Assembly (NCBI RefSeq): GCF_900142285.1
Contig: NZ_FRAJ01000007.1
Span: 82,991 to 146,990, forward strand
Length of the DNA: 64,000 nt
Direction: 5' to 3'
Source: Caminicella sporogenes DSM 14501
Lineage (GTDB): Bacteria > Bacillota > Clostridia > Peptostreptococcales > Caminicellaceae
Below, one piece after another: positions 26,401-34,030 of the stretch. Within the stretch, counting starts at the first letter, position 1. Every line of letters starts with the position of its first letter. The notes below the pieces were generated by a model. That model was given only the letters and a program-made list of their open reading frames with translations, ran no database searches and was not told the DNA's origin. A program made the position numbers and the translations under genes.

Positions 26401-28314
26401 ATAGCAAATCCAAATGATTTATATATGCTTAAAAAGAAATATTTAGGAAACAATGTTCATATAGTTGTAGGAAGTGATGTGCTTTTAAATGCTACAGCAT
26501 ATTTAAAGAGTAAAAATGAAAATTCTATACATACAGTTTCACATATTATTATTGAAAGGAAAAGTTTACATCAATTTGAAGAAGATGATAAAAAGCTTTC
26601 TGAAATTATTGATAAAATAGAAGGAAATGTTATAAGGCTGTCATTACCGTCAAAGCTTGAAGATATAAGTTCGACTCAAATAAGAGATTATATAGATCAG
26701 AATAGAGATATTTCAAGACTTGTTGACCCACTTGTACAAAAATATATATACGATAATGGATTATATAGAAAAGAACCACAATTTAAGAGAATACTTAAAA
26801 CTAAGTCTATAACTATTGAAGTAGAAGATACTTTAAATTCTAGTGCAATAAGAGAACTTGCAGCTTTTATACCAGTAGATTATAGGCTTGCATATGAAAA
26901 GCTAAAGGAAATTTCAGAAAAATTAAATCCGAGAGTATTAATAATGAGAGATTTAAAGAGAAATGGAGAGATAATGGGATTTTCGATATTCCATTGGATG
27001 AGAGCAAGTATGATAATGAAGGAGTTTAAAGACAGCGCTATTTCAGAATATATTCGAAATAATTATGTTGGAAGAACAATAGTTATAGATGGGATTTTTA
27101 TAGATAGAGATTTGGAGTTTGATAATCTTGAAGAGATGATTCTTACAGAGACATTAGCATTTTGTCTTAAAAAGGATTATACATATGGAATATTTAAAAA
27201 TATGATAAAAGAATATAAATCAGAAAGTTTGTATGAAATTCTCAAATTGTATGGATTTGAAGAAGTTCCAAATAGTTTGAAGGAAGAGCCTGTTTTTGTA
27301 GTTGATATGACTGCTCCATGTACACTTAGTTTTGACGTTGAGACGATTATTAAAGGCATATTTAATGAAAATCCAAATGTATTAAAGGCTATTAAAAGGA
27401 CAAGGAAGAGACTTCAACAGTCAATTGTAAATCTTTATCCGGGAAATTTGGTGTTGTCCTTTGATAGATATATGTTGTATGAAAATATGGTTAAAAAGAT
27501 ATGTGATGAAAATGGCGTATCAACACTGCCAAAGGAGTCTAAAGTTTTGGGAGAAGCTATGTGTGTACCTTTTGGTGCTTTATTAAATGGATGTATTATA
27601 CCAAATACGGTAACTAAGTCACTACATACCGAAAAATTTTTTGAACCTGATGCAAAACATTATACAATTGAAGCATATCCGAATTATCTTAGCCTTGAAA
27701 ATCAAGTTAAAATGCTTCGTTCATTTGGAAGACCTATAATACTTGTTGATGACCTTTTACATAAGGGTTATAGGATAAAGGCTTTAGACCCACTTCTTAA
27801 AAAAGAGAAAATAGATGTTAAAAAGATAATAGTTGGTATACTTTCAGGAAGAGGAAAAGAATTGATGGATTTACAGGAAAGAGATGTAGATAGTGTATAT
27901 TTTATACCAAAATTAAAGGTATGGTTTAATGAAAGTTTTATGTATCCATTTATTAATGGAGATACGCTTTGGAGAGGAGTTTATCCTCAAAGAAATCTTG
28001 TACCATCTATTAACCTTATACTTCCATATACTTCGCCACATTTTATAAAAGGTACTTCAAATGAAGCAATATACAACTTATCTAAAGTTTGTATTGAAAA
28101 TTCTATAGACATACTTACAACATTAGAAGAAGAATATCAAAAAACATATGAAAGAAAGCTCACATTAGCACATTTAGGAGATGTATATATTTCTCCAAAA
28201 TATCCAGACCATGGTGCAAATATGAATTACGATTTAAATATAAATCCTTCACATTATTTAAAAAATGATTTAGAAAAATTAATGCGTCTTGAACATATAA
28301 TATGCGGTAGATAA
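23410..28314 (+). CDS. Giant multidomain protein: HD, helical repeats, NadD-like, GNAT-like and phosphoribosyltransferase-like domains
   Basis: 1634 residues, intact. Domains in order: an HD phosphohydrolase-like domain at about 180-310 (H184, H190, H218-D219 in AGHDIGKFG, H260 in VNHSTWD, D281); a long all-helical HEAT-like region at about 380-920; a nucleotidylyltransferase fold at about 925-1110, with GSFDPF at 931-936 and ISSTQIR at 1086-1092 as in NadD-type enzymes, but the (H/T)xGH motif reads SLSH; a GNAT-like segment at about 1140-1300; and a type I phosphoribosyltransferase-like domain with ILVDDLLHKGYRI at about 1445-1457. No signal peptide, so cytoplasmic. The set suggests nucleotide or NAD-related chemistry, but the reaction is unknown. 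GGAGG precedes the ATG. Two redox-type genes follow in the same operon. Confidence 0.8.
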   Translation: MYNSITIELHKKIINSISDFNFLEKISIPLKIIRSFINSPSFIDKLDIIVEEKDYTCRAALELCTEMIDELVYEEKPKDLLKYFYQFALSLSFPDAVSIKLNENLNDISYIYLQVLRVLCEYQRLYDDKSWESKYPLILLSEEEEKTLESKDEYIKFKNAFYDEYIYEMMKLNQEVLGYSSLEHICGVHYLALYIGRQLKKLGLPIDLGRISGAAAGHDIGKFGCKGKELKRVPYLHYYYTGLWFDKHDIVNIRNIAVNHSTWDLELENLSLESLVLIYCDFRVKKKIFSDGKGRMHIYSLRESFDVILNKLDNVDKAKEMRYQRVYSKLKDFEDYMIDLGINVEIEKDKDFTLDENKQKKFYSLMQGDELIQNLKYIAINHNINLMYKFRDEDSLGSILEIARSERNPNNLREYLNIFEEYSTYLTQKQKLITIKFLYDKLIHPEEDIRKQCAELIGGLIALFDEVYRKEVPADVILEKPEVTSCELLDKYIMLFIKPSQNIIPLHRMWIGNNLSTLICSLFKNAREHQIEDYIKILLKYYDIETYFEKDIKLHLLNSINYIPVLKCDEEAKEVLSSYIKVNLDEENVDIRLTALELVKKLIPKLDENSKFLMYIREKYSTNVYCSDILVENFLKYKIARALKLDDEIVNQYRNFFIEDKTKLQNIYLSNLKTATDWVIKKIQMDLLVEHTLMNKDSTVIHTAMHFCNLLKVSASESVRNHGGAGLIKIMSCLSYGQRNDIAIELLRSLEIEGHQFTKYIPNYLGQIILYLQPVELDELIDDLIRKIKCSSPHVISLILQTVGIAIVNYHQYKERFEENEDVSKRRLVKLLSILLNGLVNYNLQVKQMAFTVIGKGIFGSENIDLERKKEIFQLTAKKILTLIGDISGNERMFFTNAAGLNHIYRFIADYKFYKGDLNIEIPNKIAFFPGSFDPFSLSHKEIAKSIRDMGFEVYLSIDEFSWSKRTQPNLIRRSIVEMSIADELGIYLFPKDIQINIANPNDLYMLKKKYLGNNVHIVVGSDVLLNATAYLKSKNENSIHTVSHIIIERKSLHQFEEDDKKLSEIIDKIEGNVIRLSLPSKLEDISSTQIRDYIDQNRDISRLVDPLVQKYIYDNGLYRKEPQFKRILKTKSITIEVEDTLNSSAIRELAAFIPVDYRLAYEKLKEISEKLNPRVLIMRDLKRNGEIMGFSIFHWMRASMIMKEFKDSAISEYIRNNYVGRTIVIDGIFIDRDLEFDNLEEMILTETLAFCLKKDYTYGIFKNMIKEYKSESLYEILKLYGFEEVPNSLKEEPVFVVDMTAPCTLSFDVETIIKGIFNENPNVLKAIKRTRKRLQQSIVNLYPGNLVLSFDRYMLYENMVKKICDENGVSTLPKESKVLGEAMCVPFGALLNGCIIPNTVTKSLHTEKFFEPDAKHYTIEAYPNYLSLENQVKMLRSFGRPIILVDDLLHKGYRIKALDPLLKKEKIDVKKIIVGILSGRGKELMDLQERDVDSVYFIPKLKVWFNESFMYPFINGDTLWRGVYPQRNLVPSINLILPYTSPHFIKGTSNEAIYNLSKVCIENSIDILTTLEEEYQKTYERKLTLAHLGDVYISPKYPDHGANMNYDLNINPSHYLKNDLEKLMRLEHIICGR

Positions 28315-28327
28315 GATAAGCTATTAA

Positions 28328-29650
28328 ATGTTAAGTAGCAAAATCGAAAAAAGTATTATAGCTAAACAATTAAAAATTGGCATGACAAAAAGAGGTGGAC
28401 AGCTGGTGTACTATTATAAGATAGAAGATAAATTGCTTTTTTCAAATGAAAAGTATGATGGATTAGAAGAAGTAAATAGCGAAGAAATAATAGAAAGTGA
28501 AGATAATATATATTTTTTGGGAAAACTTGAGATTTCAAAATCAAGAAGAAGTTTTTCAGTATCAGACCCTTCCCTTTTATTTTTAAAAGAGGAAGGGCTG
28601 AAGCTTTTAAAAAAATTAGAAATTGAAGAATATAAATTACCAAAATGGCTTATTTCAAAGATAAATTCTAGGAAGGTAACTTATATAAATACTGAATATC
28701 CTAATTGGAAAGATGTGTTGTATCATAAACATAAAAAAAAGTGGAAAGTGAATGTTATAGGTTTGGGAGATGTGGGCGGAACACTTGTTGTAGGTTTGAG
28801 GTTAGTTGGCGGGGATTGTATTTCTGAAATAGGGATATATGGAAGGAACGAATCTAAATTAAAAAGATGGGATTATGAAGTAAATCAAATACTGTCAACT
28901 TTTGATGATGTTTATTATCCACCAGTAAAAATAATAGAAGAAAATGAACTGTTTGATTGTGATATGTTTGTATTTTGTGCAAGTATAGGAGTGCCTCCTG
29001 TTGGCACAGAGGATAAAGATGTGAGGATGGTACAGTTTGAAGGAAATTCAAAATTGATAAAAAGTTATGCTAAAATGGCTCGTAGAAAAAGATTTAAAGG
29101 AATTTTTGCTGTAGTATCAGACCCTGTTGATTTACTTTGTAAGTCGGCTTTTATATGTAGTAATACTAATGAAGATGGAAAAATGGATTATAATGGATTA
29201 GCACCAGAGCAGATTAGAGGATATGGATTAGGAGTAATGCATGCTAGAGCAGTTTACTATGCTAGCAAATATAAAGAAGCAGCACATTATATGAGAGAAG
29301 GGCGAGCTTTTGGACCACATGGAGAGGGACTTGTGATAGCAGATAGTATAGAAAATTATAATGACGATATTTCGGTATATTTAACGGAAAAAACTATAAA
29401 GGCTAATATAGATGTTCGTAAGACAGGATTTAAACCTTATATAGCTCCTGCAATATCTTCGGGAAGTCTTTCGATAGTAGCAACTATAAAGCAAAAGTGG
29501 CATTATAGTGCAACTTTTATGGGAGGAGTATTTATGGGAGCAAGGAATAGACAGCTTTCTTCAGGAATAGAACTTGAAAGGTTGAATTTTCCTGAAAAAT
29601 TATATAGGCGTATAGAAAATACGTATAATAAGTTGAGGAGCATATTATGA
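28328..29650 (+). CDS. Lactate/malate dehydrogenase-like Rossmann protein with N-terminal extension
   Basis: 440 residues. The first 135 or so are not recognised. Then a dinucleotide-binding Rossmann fold begins (VNVIGLGDVGGTLVVGLRL), with later features reminiscent of lactate/malate dehydrogenases: FVFCASIGVPP, AVVSDPVDLLCKS where malate dehydrogenases have SNPVD, GLGVMHARAVYYA and GPHGEGLVIADS near the expected catalytic histidine. Substrate is unknown; the arginine pattern of true LDH/MDH cannot be confirmed by eye. It lies 13 bases after the giant gene and overlaps the next by 4 bases, so all three are coupled. Confidence 0.72.
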   Translation: MLSSKIEKSIIAKQLKIGMTKRGGQLVYYYKIEDKLLFSNEKYDGLEEVNSEEIIESEDNIYFLGKLEISKSRRSFSVSDPSLLFLKEEGLKLLKKLEIEEYKLPKWLISKINSRKVTYINTEYPNWKDVLYHKHKKKWKVNVIGLGDVGGTLVVGLRLVGGDCISEIGIYGRNESKLKRWDYEVNQILSTFDDVYYPPVKIIEENELFDCDMFVFCASIGVPPVGTEDKDVRMVQFEGNSKLIKSYAKMARRKRFKGIFAVVSDPVDLLCKSAFICSNTNEDGKMDYNGLAPEQIRGYGLGVMHARAVYYASKYKEAAHYMREGRAFGPHGEGLVIADSIENYNDDISVYLTEKTIKANIDVRKTGFKPYIAPAISSGSLSIVATIKQKWHYSATFMGGVFMGARNRQLSSGIELERLNFPEKLYRRIENTYNKLRSIL

Positions 29651-30696
29651 TGAATGTGTATTTAATTATGCCTGGTGAAATTTCAAAGGAGCTTACAGAA
29701 ATGGTAAAGTTTTTTACTAAAGATGTTGATACTATAATAATAAAAGATTCTGACAATATACCTAATCTTCAGAATAAGAAGATAATCTTTGCCGTTCAGT
29801 TGAATAATATAGGATGGAATATAAAACTATTTGAGATACTTACAAAACTGTATGAAAGAGGTACAAATGCTTTAAAAGGTTCTAGTGGATTTATACTAAT
29901 ACACAGTCCCTTAGAGTTTTATACAAAGAGTATGGCACAAAATATAATATTTATAGCTAATCAGATGGGTTGTAGATTTCCGGGTCATCCTGTGATTGAA
30001 TGTATAGAAGATTTAAAGAATTTTAGAACTTGGGAAAAAAAATTAAAAATACCTTTGAAAAATATTTGTAACAAATTGTGTGAAAAGTTTGGAAAAACAT
30101 TTTTTCAGGATAATCCTAAACTTATAAAAAAACCTAAAATACTTGCACTTCATGCAAGTTCATATGAAACATCTAATACTTTAACTTTATGGCGAATGAT
30201 AAGAAGACATATTTATGATTGTGAAATAAGAGAATTTCATGTTGAAAATGGAACTATAGTTGACTGTAAAGGATGTTCTTATAAGACATGTAAACATTAT
30301 AGTAAAAGAAATAGCTGTTTTTATGGAGGAGCAGTAGTAAAAGAAATACTTCCATCAATAGAAAGAGCTGATGCAGTGGTATGGATTTGTCCAAATTATA
30401 ATGATGCTATTTCTGCTAAGATTATGGCTGTAATAAATAGAATGACTGTACTTTATAGGAAAACAAAGTTTTACAACAAAACTATGTTTGGTGTTATTGT
30501 ATCTGGAAATTCTGGAAGTGATTCTGTAGCAAAACAGTTGATAGGAGCTTTAAATATAAATAAAAGTTTTAGACTTCCTCCATATTTTGCAGTAACGGCA
30601 ATAGCAAATGATCCCGGAGAAATAATTAAAGTAAAGGGAATAGAGGAAAAGTCAAAAAAATTTGCCGAAAATATTATGAGAGAAATAAAAGCTTAA
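29647..30696 (+). CDS. Flavodoxin-fold NAD(P)H-dependent FMN reductase-like protein with N-terminal extension
   Basis: 349 residues. Residues 1-160 are an extra alpha/beta part (QNKKIIFAVQLNN, GSSGFILIHSPLEFY) that I cannot name. From about 165 the chain resembles NADPH-dependent FMN reductase: PKILALHASSYETSNT as phosphate loop, DCKGCSYKTCKHYSKRNSC with four cysteines where related proteins have CxGCxxC, ADAVVWICPNYNDAISAKI as the flavin loop, and VIVSGNSGSDSVA. Oxidoreductase function is inferred from fold. The ATG overlaps the stop of the dehydrogenase-like gene (ATGA), the last link of the three-gene operon. Confidence 0.75.
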   Translation: MMNVYLIMPGEISKELTEMVKFFTKDVDTIIIKDSDNIPNLQNKKIIFAVQLNNIGWNIKLFEILTKLYERGTNALKGSSGFILIHSPLEFYTKSMAQNIIFIANQMGCRFPGHPVIECIEDLKNFRTWEKKLKIPLKNICNKLCEKFGKTFFQDNPKLIKKPKILALHASSYETSNTLTLWRMIRRHIYDCEIREFHVENGTIVDCKGCSYKTCKHYSKRNSCFYGGAVVKEILPSIERADAVVWICPNYNDAISAKIMAVINRMTVLYRKTKFYNKTMFGVIVSGNSGSDSVAKQLIGALNINKSFRLPPYFAVTAIANDPGEIIKVKGIEEKSKKFAENIMREIKA

Positions 30697-30700
30697 ATAT

Positions 30701-31348
30701 TTATTTTCTGTCATCAAGGATAAGTCCAATATATTCTTTATTATCATATTTTTTAGATTTAGAGTCTTTAAGAGGTACTTTTATACTTTTAAAAGCATAA
30801 TAAATTTTAAGTATAAGACCTTTAGCTGGTTCAAACAGAAAATCTAATGCATTTTGTGATTTTTTAATTTTATCAATAAAAATTTTATCATCTATTTCAA
30901 GTTCTTTATCCCTTACAATATAAATACCGAGATTATTTAATTTATCTTTAAAGCTATGTATTATAGCTTTTATTTTTTTAACATTATCAGTATTAAAAGC
31001 TTTATCAAAGGATTCTAGAGATAAAATGGCAGTATTATATTTTGTTAAAAGCTCTTTCATGTTTTTTAATAATTTTTCTTTATTTTCATCAAAATTTTCT
31101 ATTGTTTTTTCTAATAGTTGTTCATCATGATAAAATTTTTTATATTCTTTTTTTAATTCTCTTAAAGAATCATAATATTCATCATATGACATAAGGTGAT
31201 TTCCAGATGAATAATATACGGTATTTTGAATTTTTTTAATAGGAGTTATAGAACTGATGGCATCAGCTTTGTTTACAGTATTGTTGCGGTCAATATAACT
31301 ATTATGAATTCTGCTCTTTTTTATTGAAGAAGTTTTAGAAATTTTCAT
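30701..31348 (-). CDS. Uncharacterised coiled-coil protein
   Basis: 215 residues, no family recognised. The first 35 are basic and Ser/Thr/Asn-rich (KISKTSSIKKSRIH), probably disordered; then a charged helical stretch of about 110 residues (YDSLRELKKEYKKFYHDEQ and following) with coiled-coil character, and a C-terminal part with FLFEPAKGLILKIYYAFKSI. No signal peptide or clear membrane segment. GGTGGT precedes the ATG. It converges on the reductase gene with only 4 bases between, and diverges from the DUF2680 gene. Confidence 0.6.
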   Translation of the reverse strand: MKISKTSSIKKSRIHNSYIDRNNTVNKADAISSITPIKKIQNTVYYSSGNHLMSYDEYYDSLRELKKEYKKFYHDEQLLEKTIENFDENKEKLLKNMKELLTKYNTAILSLESFDKAFNTDNVKKIKAIIHSFKDKLNNLGIYIVRDKELEIDDKIFIDKIKKSQNALDFLFEPAKGLILKIYYAFKSIKVPLKDSKSKKYDNKEYIGLILDDRK

Positions 31349-31459
31349 AAAGTACCACCACCTTTTTAATAGAAAGCTATATTTATATAATATTTCGGCA
31401 AAAGAAATATATTATTTTAAAAGATAAAAACTTTTATTACAAAGTAGAAAATTTTTTTG

Positions 31460-31493
31460 TCTTCATATTTTCTTCATAACTTCTTTATATAAT
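31460..31493 (+). promoter_or_regulatory. Promoter with three 11-bp phased direct repeats
   Basis: TCTTCATA at 31460 and 31471 and TCTTTATA at 31482 recur exactly every 11 bases and run into a TATAAT -10 at 31488. Tandem 11-bp repeats covering the -35 region are the usual binding layout of OmpR/PhoB-family regulators (compare the Pho box). Confidence 0.55.
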
Positions 31494-31536
31494 GAAAATA
31501 CAAAATAAATAAAAATAATTTAAGGAGGGATTAATA

Positions 31537-31887
31537 ATGAAAAAAGGTATAATTTTAACACTTATAGCAGTATTTATTTTAGCGATGGGTGCTATGGTAT
31601 ATGCAGATAGTAAAGCTGAAGTACCTAGTTGGTTTAATGATATGATAGCTTGGAAGAAAGAACAGATTAAAAAAGCAGTAGAAGATAAAGTTATTACAGA
31701 AGAACAAGCTAAGTATTGGCAAGAAAGACTTGATTACATGCAAAAATTTCACGAAGAAAATGGATTTAACTTTCCAGGTGGATGCTTTGGTAGTGGTTTT
31801 GGAAGAGCTAGAGGTGCAAAAGGATTTGGATTTGGTCGAGGAATGATGGGTAGATATTGGCAAACACCTTCAATACAAGGAAATTAA
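31537..31887 (+). CDS. Secreted DUF2680 protein
   Basis: 116 residues: signal peptide (MKKGIILTLIAVFILAM, likely cleavage after VYA near residue 23), then the DUF2680 core WFNDMIAWKKEQIKKAVEDK and ITEEQAKYWQERLDYM, and a glycine/arginine/phenylalanine-rich tail (GFGRARGAKGFGFGRGMMG). Function of the family is unknown; exported. AAGGAGGG precedes the ATG. Its promoter shows three phased 11-bp repeats, suggesting two-component control, and a strong terminator follows. Confidence 0.8.
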   Translation: MKKGIILTLIAVFILAMGAMVYADSKAEVPSWFNDMIAWKKEQIKKAVEDKVITEEQAKYWQERLDYMQKFHEENGFNFPGGCFGSGFGRARGAKGFGFGRGMMGRYWQTPSIQGN

Positions 31888-31892
31888 TAATG

Positions 31893-31949
31893 AAAAAAGA
31901 TGGATAGGATTTATTTTATTCTATTCATCTTTTTTTTTTTTTTTTTTTT
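31893..31949 (+). terminator. Terminator with 20-base T run
   Basis: AAAAAAGATGGATAG (31893-31907) pairs with CTATTCATCTTTTTT (31921-31935); the T run continues uninterrupted from 31930 to 31949. Confidence 0.85.
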
Positions 31950-32085
31950 GCTAAATTTAAATTTTTAAAAGAGCTATTAGAAAAATATTAAAATTTACAA
32001 TATGAAATAAAAATTGAAAAGATTTAATGACTAGATAAAAAGATAAGTACAATTGTATAATATTCTATAAAGAGGGGGAATTTTT

Positions 32086-32913
32086 ATGATATATATAATA
32101 ACTGCAATGTACTGGGAAGCTGAACCATTTATAAAATATTTAGGACTTAAAAGAGATGTAGATTCTACTAAATTTCAAGTTTTCAAAAATGATGAGTTTA
32201 TCCTTATTATAAGTGGGGTAGGACCTATATCTTCAGCTGTGGCTACTACATATTTACTTACAATGTATAAAGCTGAAAATTCAGATTTGTTTTTCAATAT
32301 TGGAGTTTGCGGGTGTAAAGATGATAAAATTGAAATTGGAAGCGTATTTTTATGTCATAAAGTTATAAATAATACTACAAATAGGAAATTTTATACAGAT
32401 ATGCTTTTTAAACATCCTTTTAGAGAAGGTGTATTAGAAACATTTTCAACTGTAGTAAATAAAGATTTTTATATTCAAGGTGATTTGATAGACATGGAAG
32501 GAGCAGGTGCTTTTGAAGCAGCTTCATATTTTTTACCACCACATCGTATTTATTGTATAAAGATAATTTCAGATTATTTAAAAAGTGATGAAATTAAAGG
32601 TGCAAAGATTTCAAAAATAATTAATGAAAAAATGCCTTTGATTATAAATTGGATAATGGAGGTAAAAAAGGCTTTAAAACCACTTCCTAAAGTTTTATCA
32701 AAGGATGAAGAAAAAAGATTGAAAATAATAAGTGACAATTTAAATTTAACTACGACTATGAGATATGAGTTTAAAAAATTGGCTCAAAAATATAAAGTAA
32801 GGAGAGGTAATTTACTAGATGTACTGAACTCTTTTATAAACGTAGAATGTAAAACAAAGAAAGAAGGGAAGATGTATTTTGAAAAAATCAAAAGACAACT
32901 TTGTACTACCTGA
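32086..32913 (+). CDS. Nucleoside phosphorylase/MTAN-like protein with helical C-terminus
   Basis: 275 residues. Residues 1-205 resemble the PNP/UDP phosphorylase superfamily: ITAMYWEAEPF (the E of the nucleosidase N-terminal motif), ISGVGPISSAVATTYLL, NIGVCGCKDDKIEIG, DLIDMEGAGAFEAASYF (ribose-binding Met-Glu) and IKIISDYLKS, whose aspartate is the catalytic base in this family. The C-terminal 70 residues are extra helices of unknown role. Most MTA/SAH nucleosidases end before them, so the substrate is uncertain. Its end overlaps the radical-SAM gene by 35 bases, a tight coupling. GAGGGGG precedes the ATG. Confidence 0.78.
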   Translation: MIYIITAMYWEAEPFIKYLGLKRDVDSTKFQVFKNDEFILIISGVGPISSAVATTYLLTMYKAENSDLFFNIGVCGCKDDKIEIGSVFLCHKVINNTTNRKFYTDMLFKHPFREGVLETFSTVVNKDFYIQGDLIDMEGAGAFEAASYFLPPHRIYCIKIISDYLKSDEIKGAKISKIINEKMPLIINWIMEVKKALKPLPKVLSKDEEKRLKIISDNLNLTTTMRYEFKKLAQKYKVRRGNLLDVLNSFINVECKTKKEGKMYFEKIKRQLCTT

Positions 32914-33889
32914 ATTTTCGCATATTTATATTGAAAAAGATGCAAAATTCTATCCAAATACAAACAAAATACTATCTAAATTTAAAGATAAAATTCAAAT
33001 TGAAATAGACCATTACAAAGATTTATTTTGCCGCAGTCGTCAAAATTTTAGAATGCAAAAAATTAGTCCTAAGTTAATATTAGCTGTAAAAAGAGACAAT
33101 TTAGTTTATGAAGGAGCTCAAGTTTGTGAAGATTTTGGGAATAGATATTTTTATTATACATCTTCAATTATGAATTGTATTTATGATTGCGAATATTGTT
33201 ATTTGCAGGGGATGTATCCTTCTGCAAATATAGTTATATTTGTAAATATAGAAGATATTTTCAGAGAAGTAGAAATTATGCTTAAAAAACATCCAGTGTA
33301 TCTTTGTATTTCTTATGATAGTGATATTTTAGCTTTAGAGGGAATTACGTCTTATGTTTCTTATTGGTTGGGATTTGCAAGTAAGCATAAAAATTTAAAA
33401 ATTGAGATTAGAACTAAAAGTGCAAATTTTAAAGCTATAAAAAAAGAAAAACCTTTAGATAATGTAATTTTAGCTTGGACTCTATCTCCAGATGAAATAA
33501 TTAAAAAGTATGAAATAAAGACACCGAGTTTAAAATCTAGGCTTAATTCAATATATGAAGCAATAGAAAAGGGATGGAAAGTTAGAATTTGTTTTGACCC
33601 TTTACTATATGTAGATGATTGGAAAATTCAATATAGTAAATGTATTGACATGACTTTTGAATATTTACATTCCGAAAGAATTTATGATGTAAGTATAGGA
33701 GTTTTTAGAATATCAAAGGATTACCTGAAGAAAATGGAAAGAGAAAAACCGTATTCGAAAATATTAGCTTATCCATTTAAGTGCCAGAATGGAATATGCA
33801 GTTATTCAAAAGAACATGAGGATAAGCTGAAGAAGTTTGTGTATGAAGAGATATCTAAATATGTTTTAAAAGAAAAAATATATATTTAA
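32879..33889 (+). CDS. Spore photoproduct lyase-family radical SAM protein
   Basis: 336 residues. The CX3CX2C cluster of the spore photoproduct lyase family is Cys100, Cys104 and Cys107 (NCIYDCEYCYLQG), followed by VNIEDIF and later IEIRTKSANF and LAWTLSPDEI, which parallel SPL. True SPL carries a hydrogen-donating cysteine just before a conserved S-D (C141 in Bacillus); here the aligned residue appears to be Tyr146 (ISYDSDI), with Cys143 three residues earlier. Hence direct reversal of the DNA photoproduct is uncertain and I give no splB symbol. The TTG start has GAAGGGA upstream. Cotranscribed with the phosphorylase-like gene. Confidence 0.82.
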   Translation: MKKSKDNFVLPEFSHIYIEKDAKFYPNTNKILSKFKDKIQIEIDHYKDLFCRSRQNFRMQKISPKLILAVKRDNLVYEGAQVCEDFGNRYFYYTSSIMNCIYDCEYCYLQGMYPSANIVIFVNIEDIFREVEIMLKKHPVYLCISYDSDILALEGITSYVSYWLGFASKHKNLKIEIRTKSANFKAIKKEKPLDNVILAWTLSPDEIIKKYEIKTPSLKSRLNSIYEAIEKGWKVRICFDPLLYVDDWKIQYSKCIDMTFEYLHSERIYDVSIGVFRISKDYLKKMEREKPYSKILAYPFKCQNGICSYSKEHEDKLKKFVYEEISKYVLKEKIYI

Positions 33890-34030
33890 AAATTACATAA
33901 AAAATGCTTATATATATATAAAAAATAAATAATAAAGATACAAAAATATTATGTGATATGGTAAAATATATAGTAAGTTTTTCAGAAAATTCAATATATA
34001 CAAATGATTTAAAGGGGGAGTTATATATTT

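Noticed and set aside
32879..33889. Assignment as a standard spore photoproduct lyase (splB)
   Set aside because: Radical-SAM cluster fits, but the expected catalytic cysteine position appears to be tyrosine; kept as a family member only.
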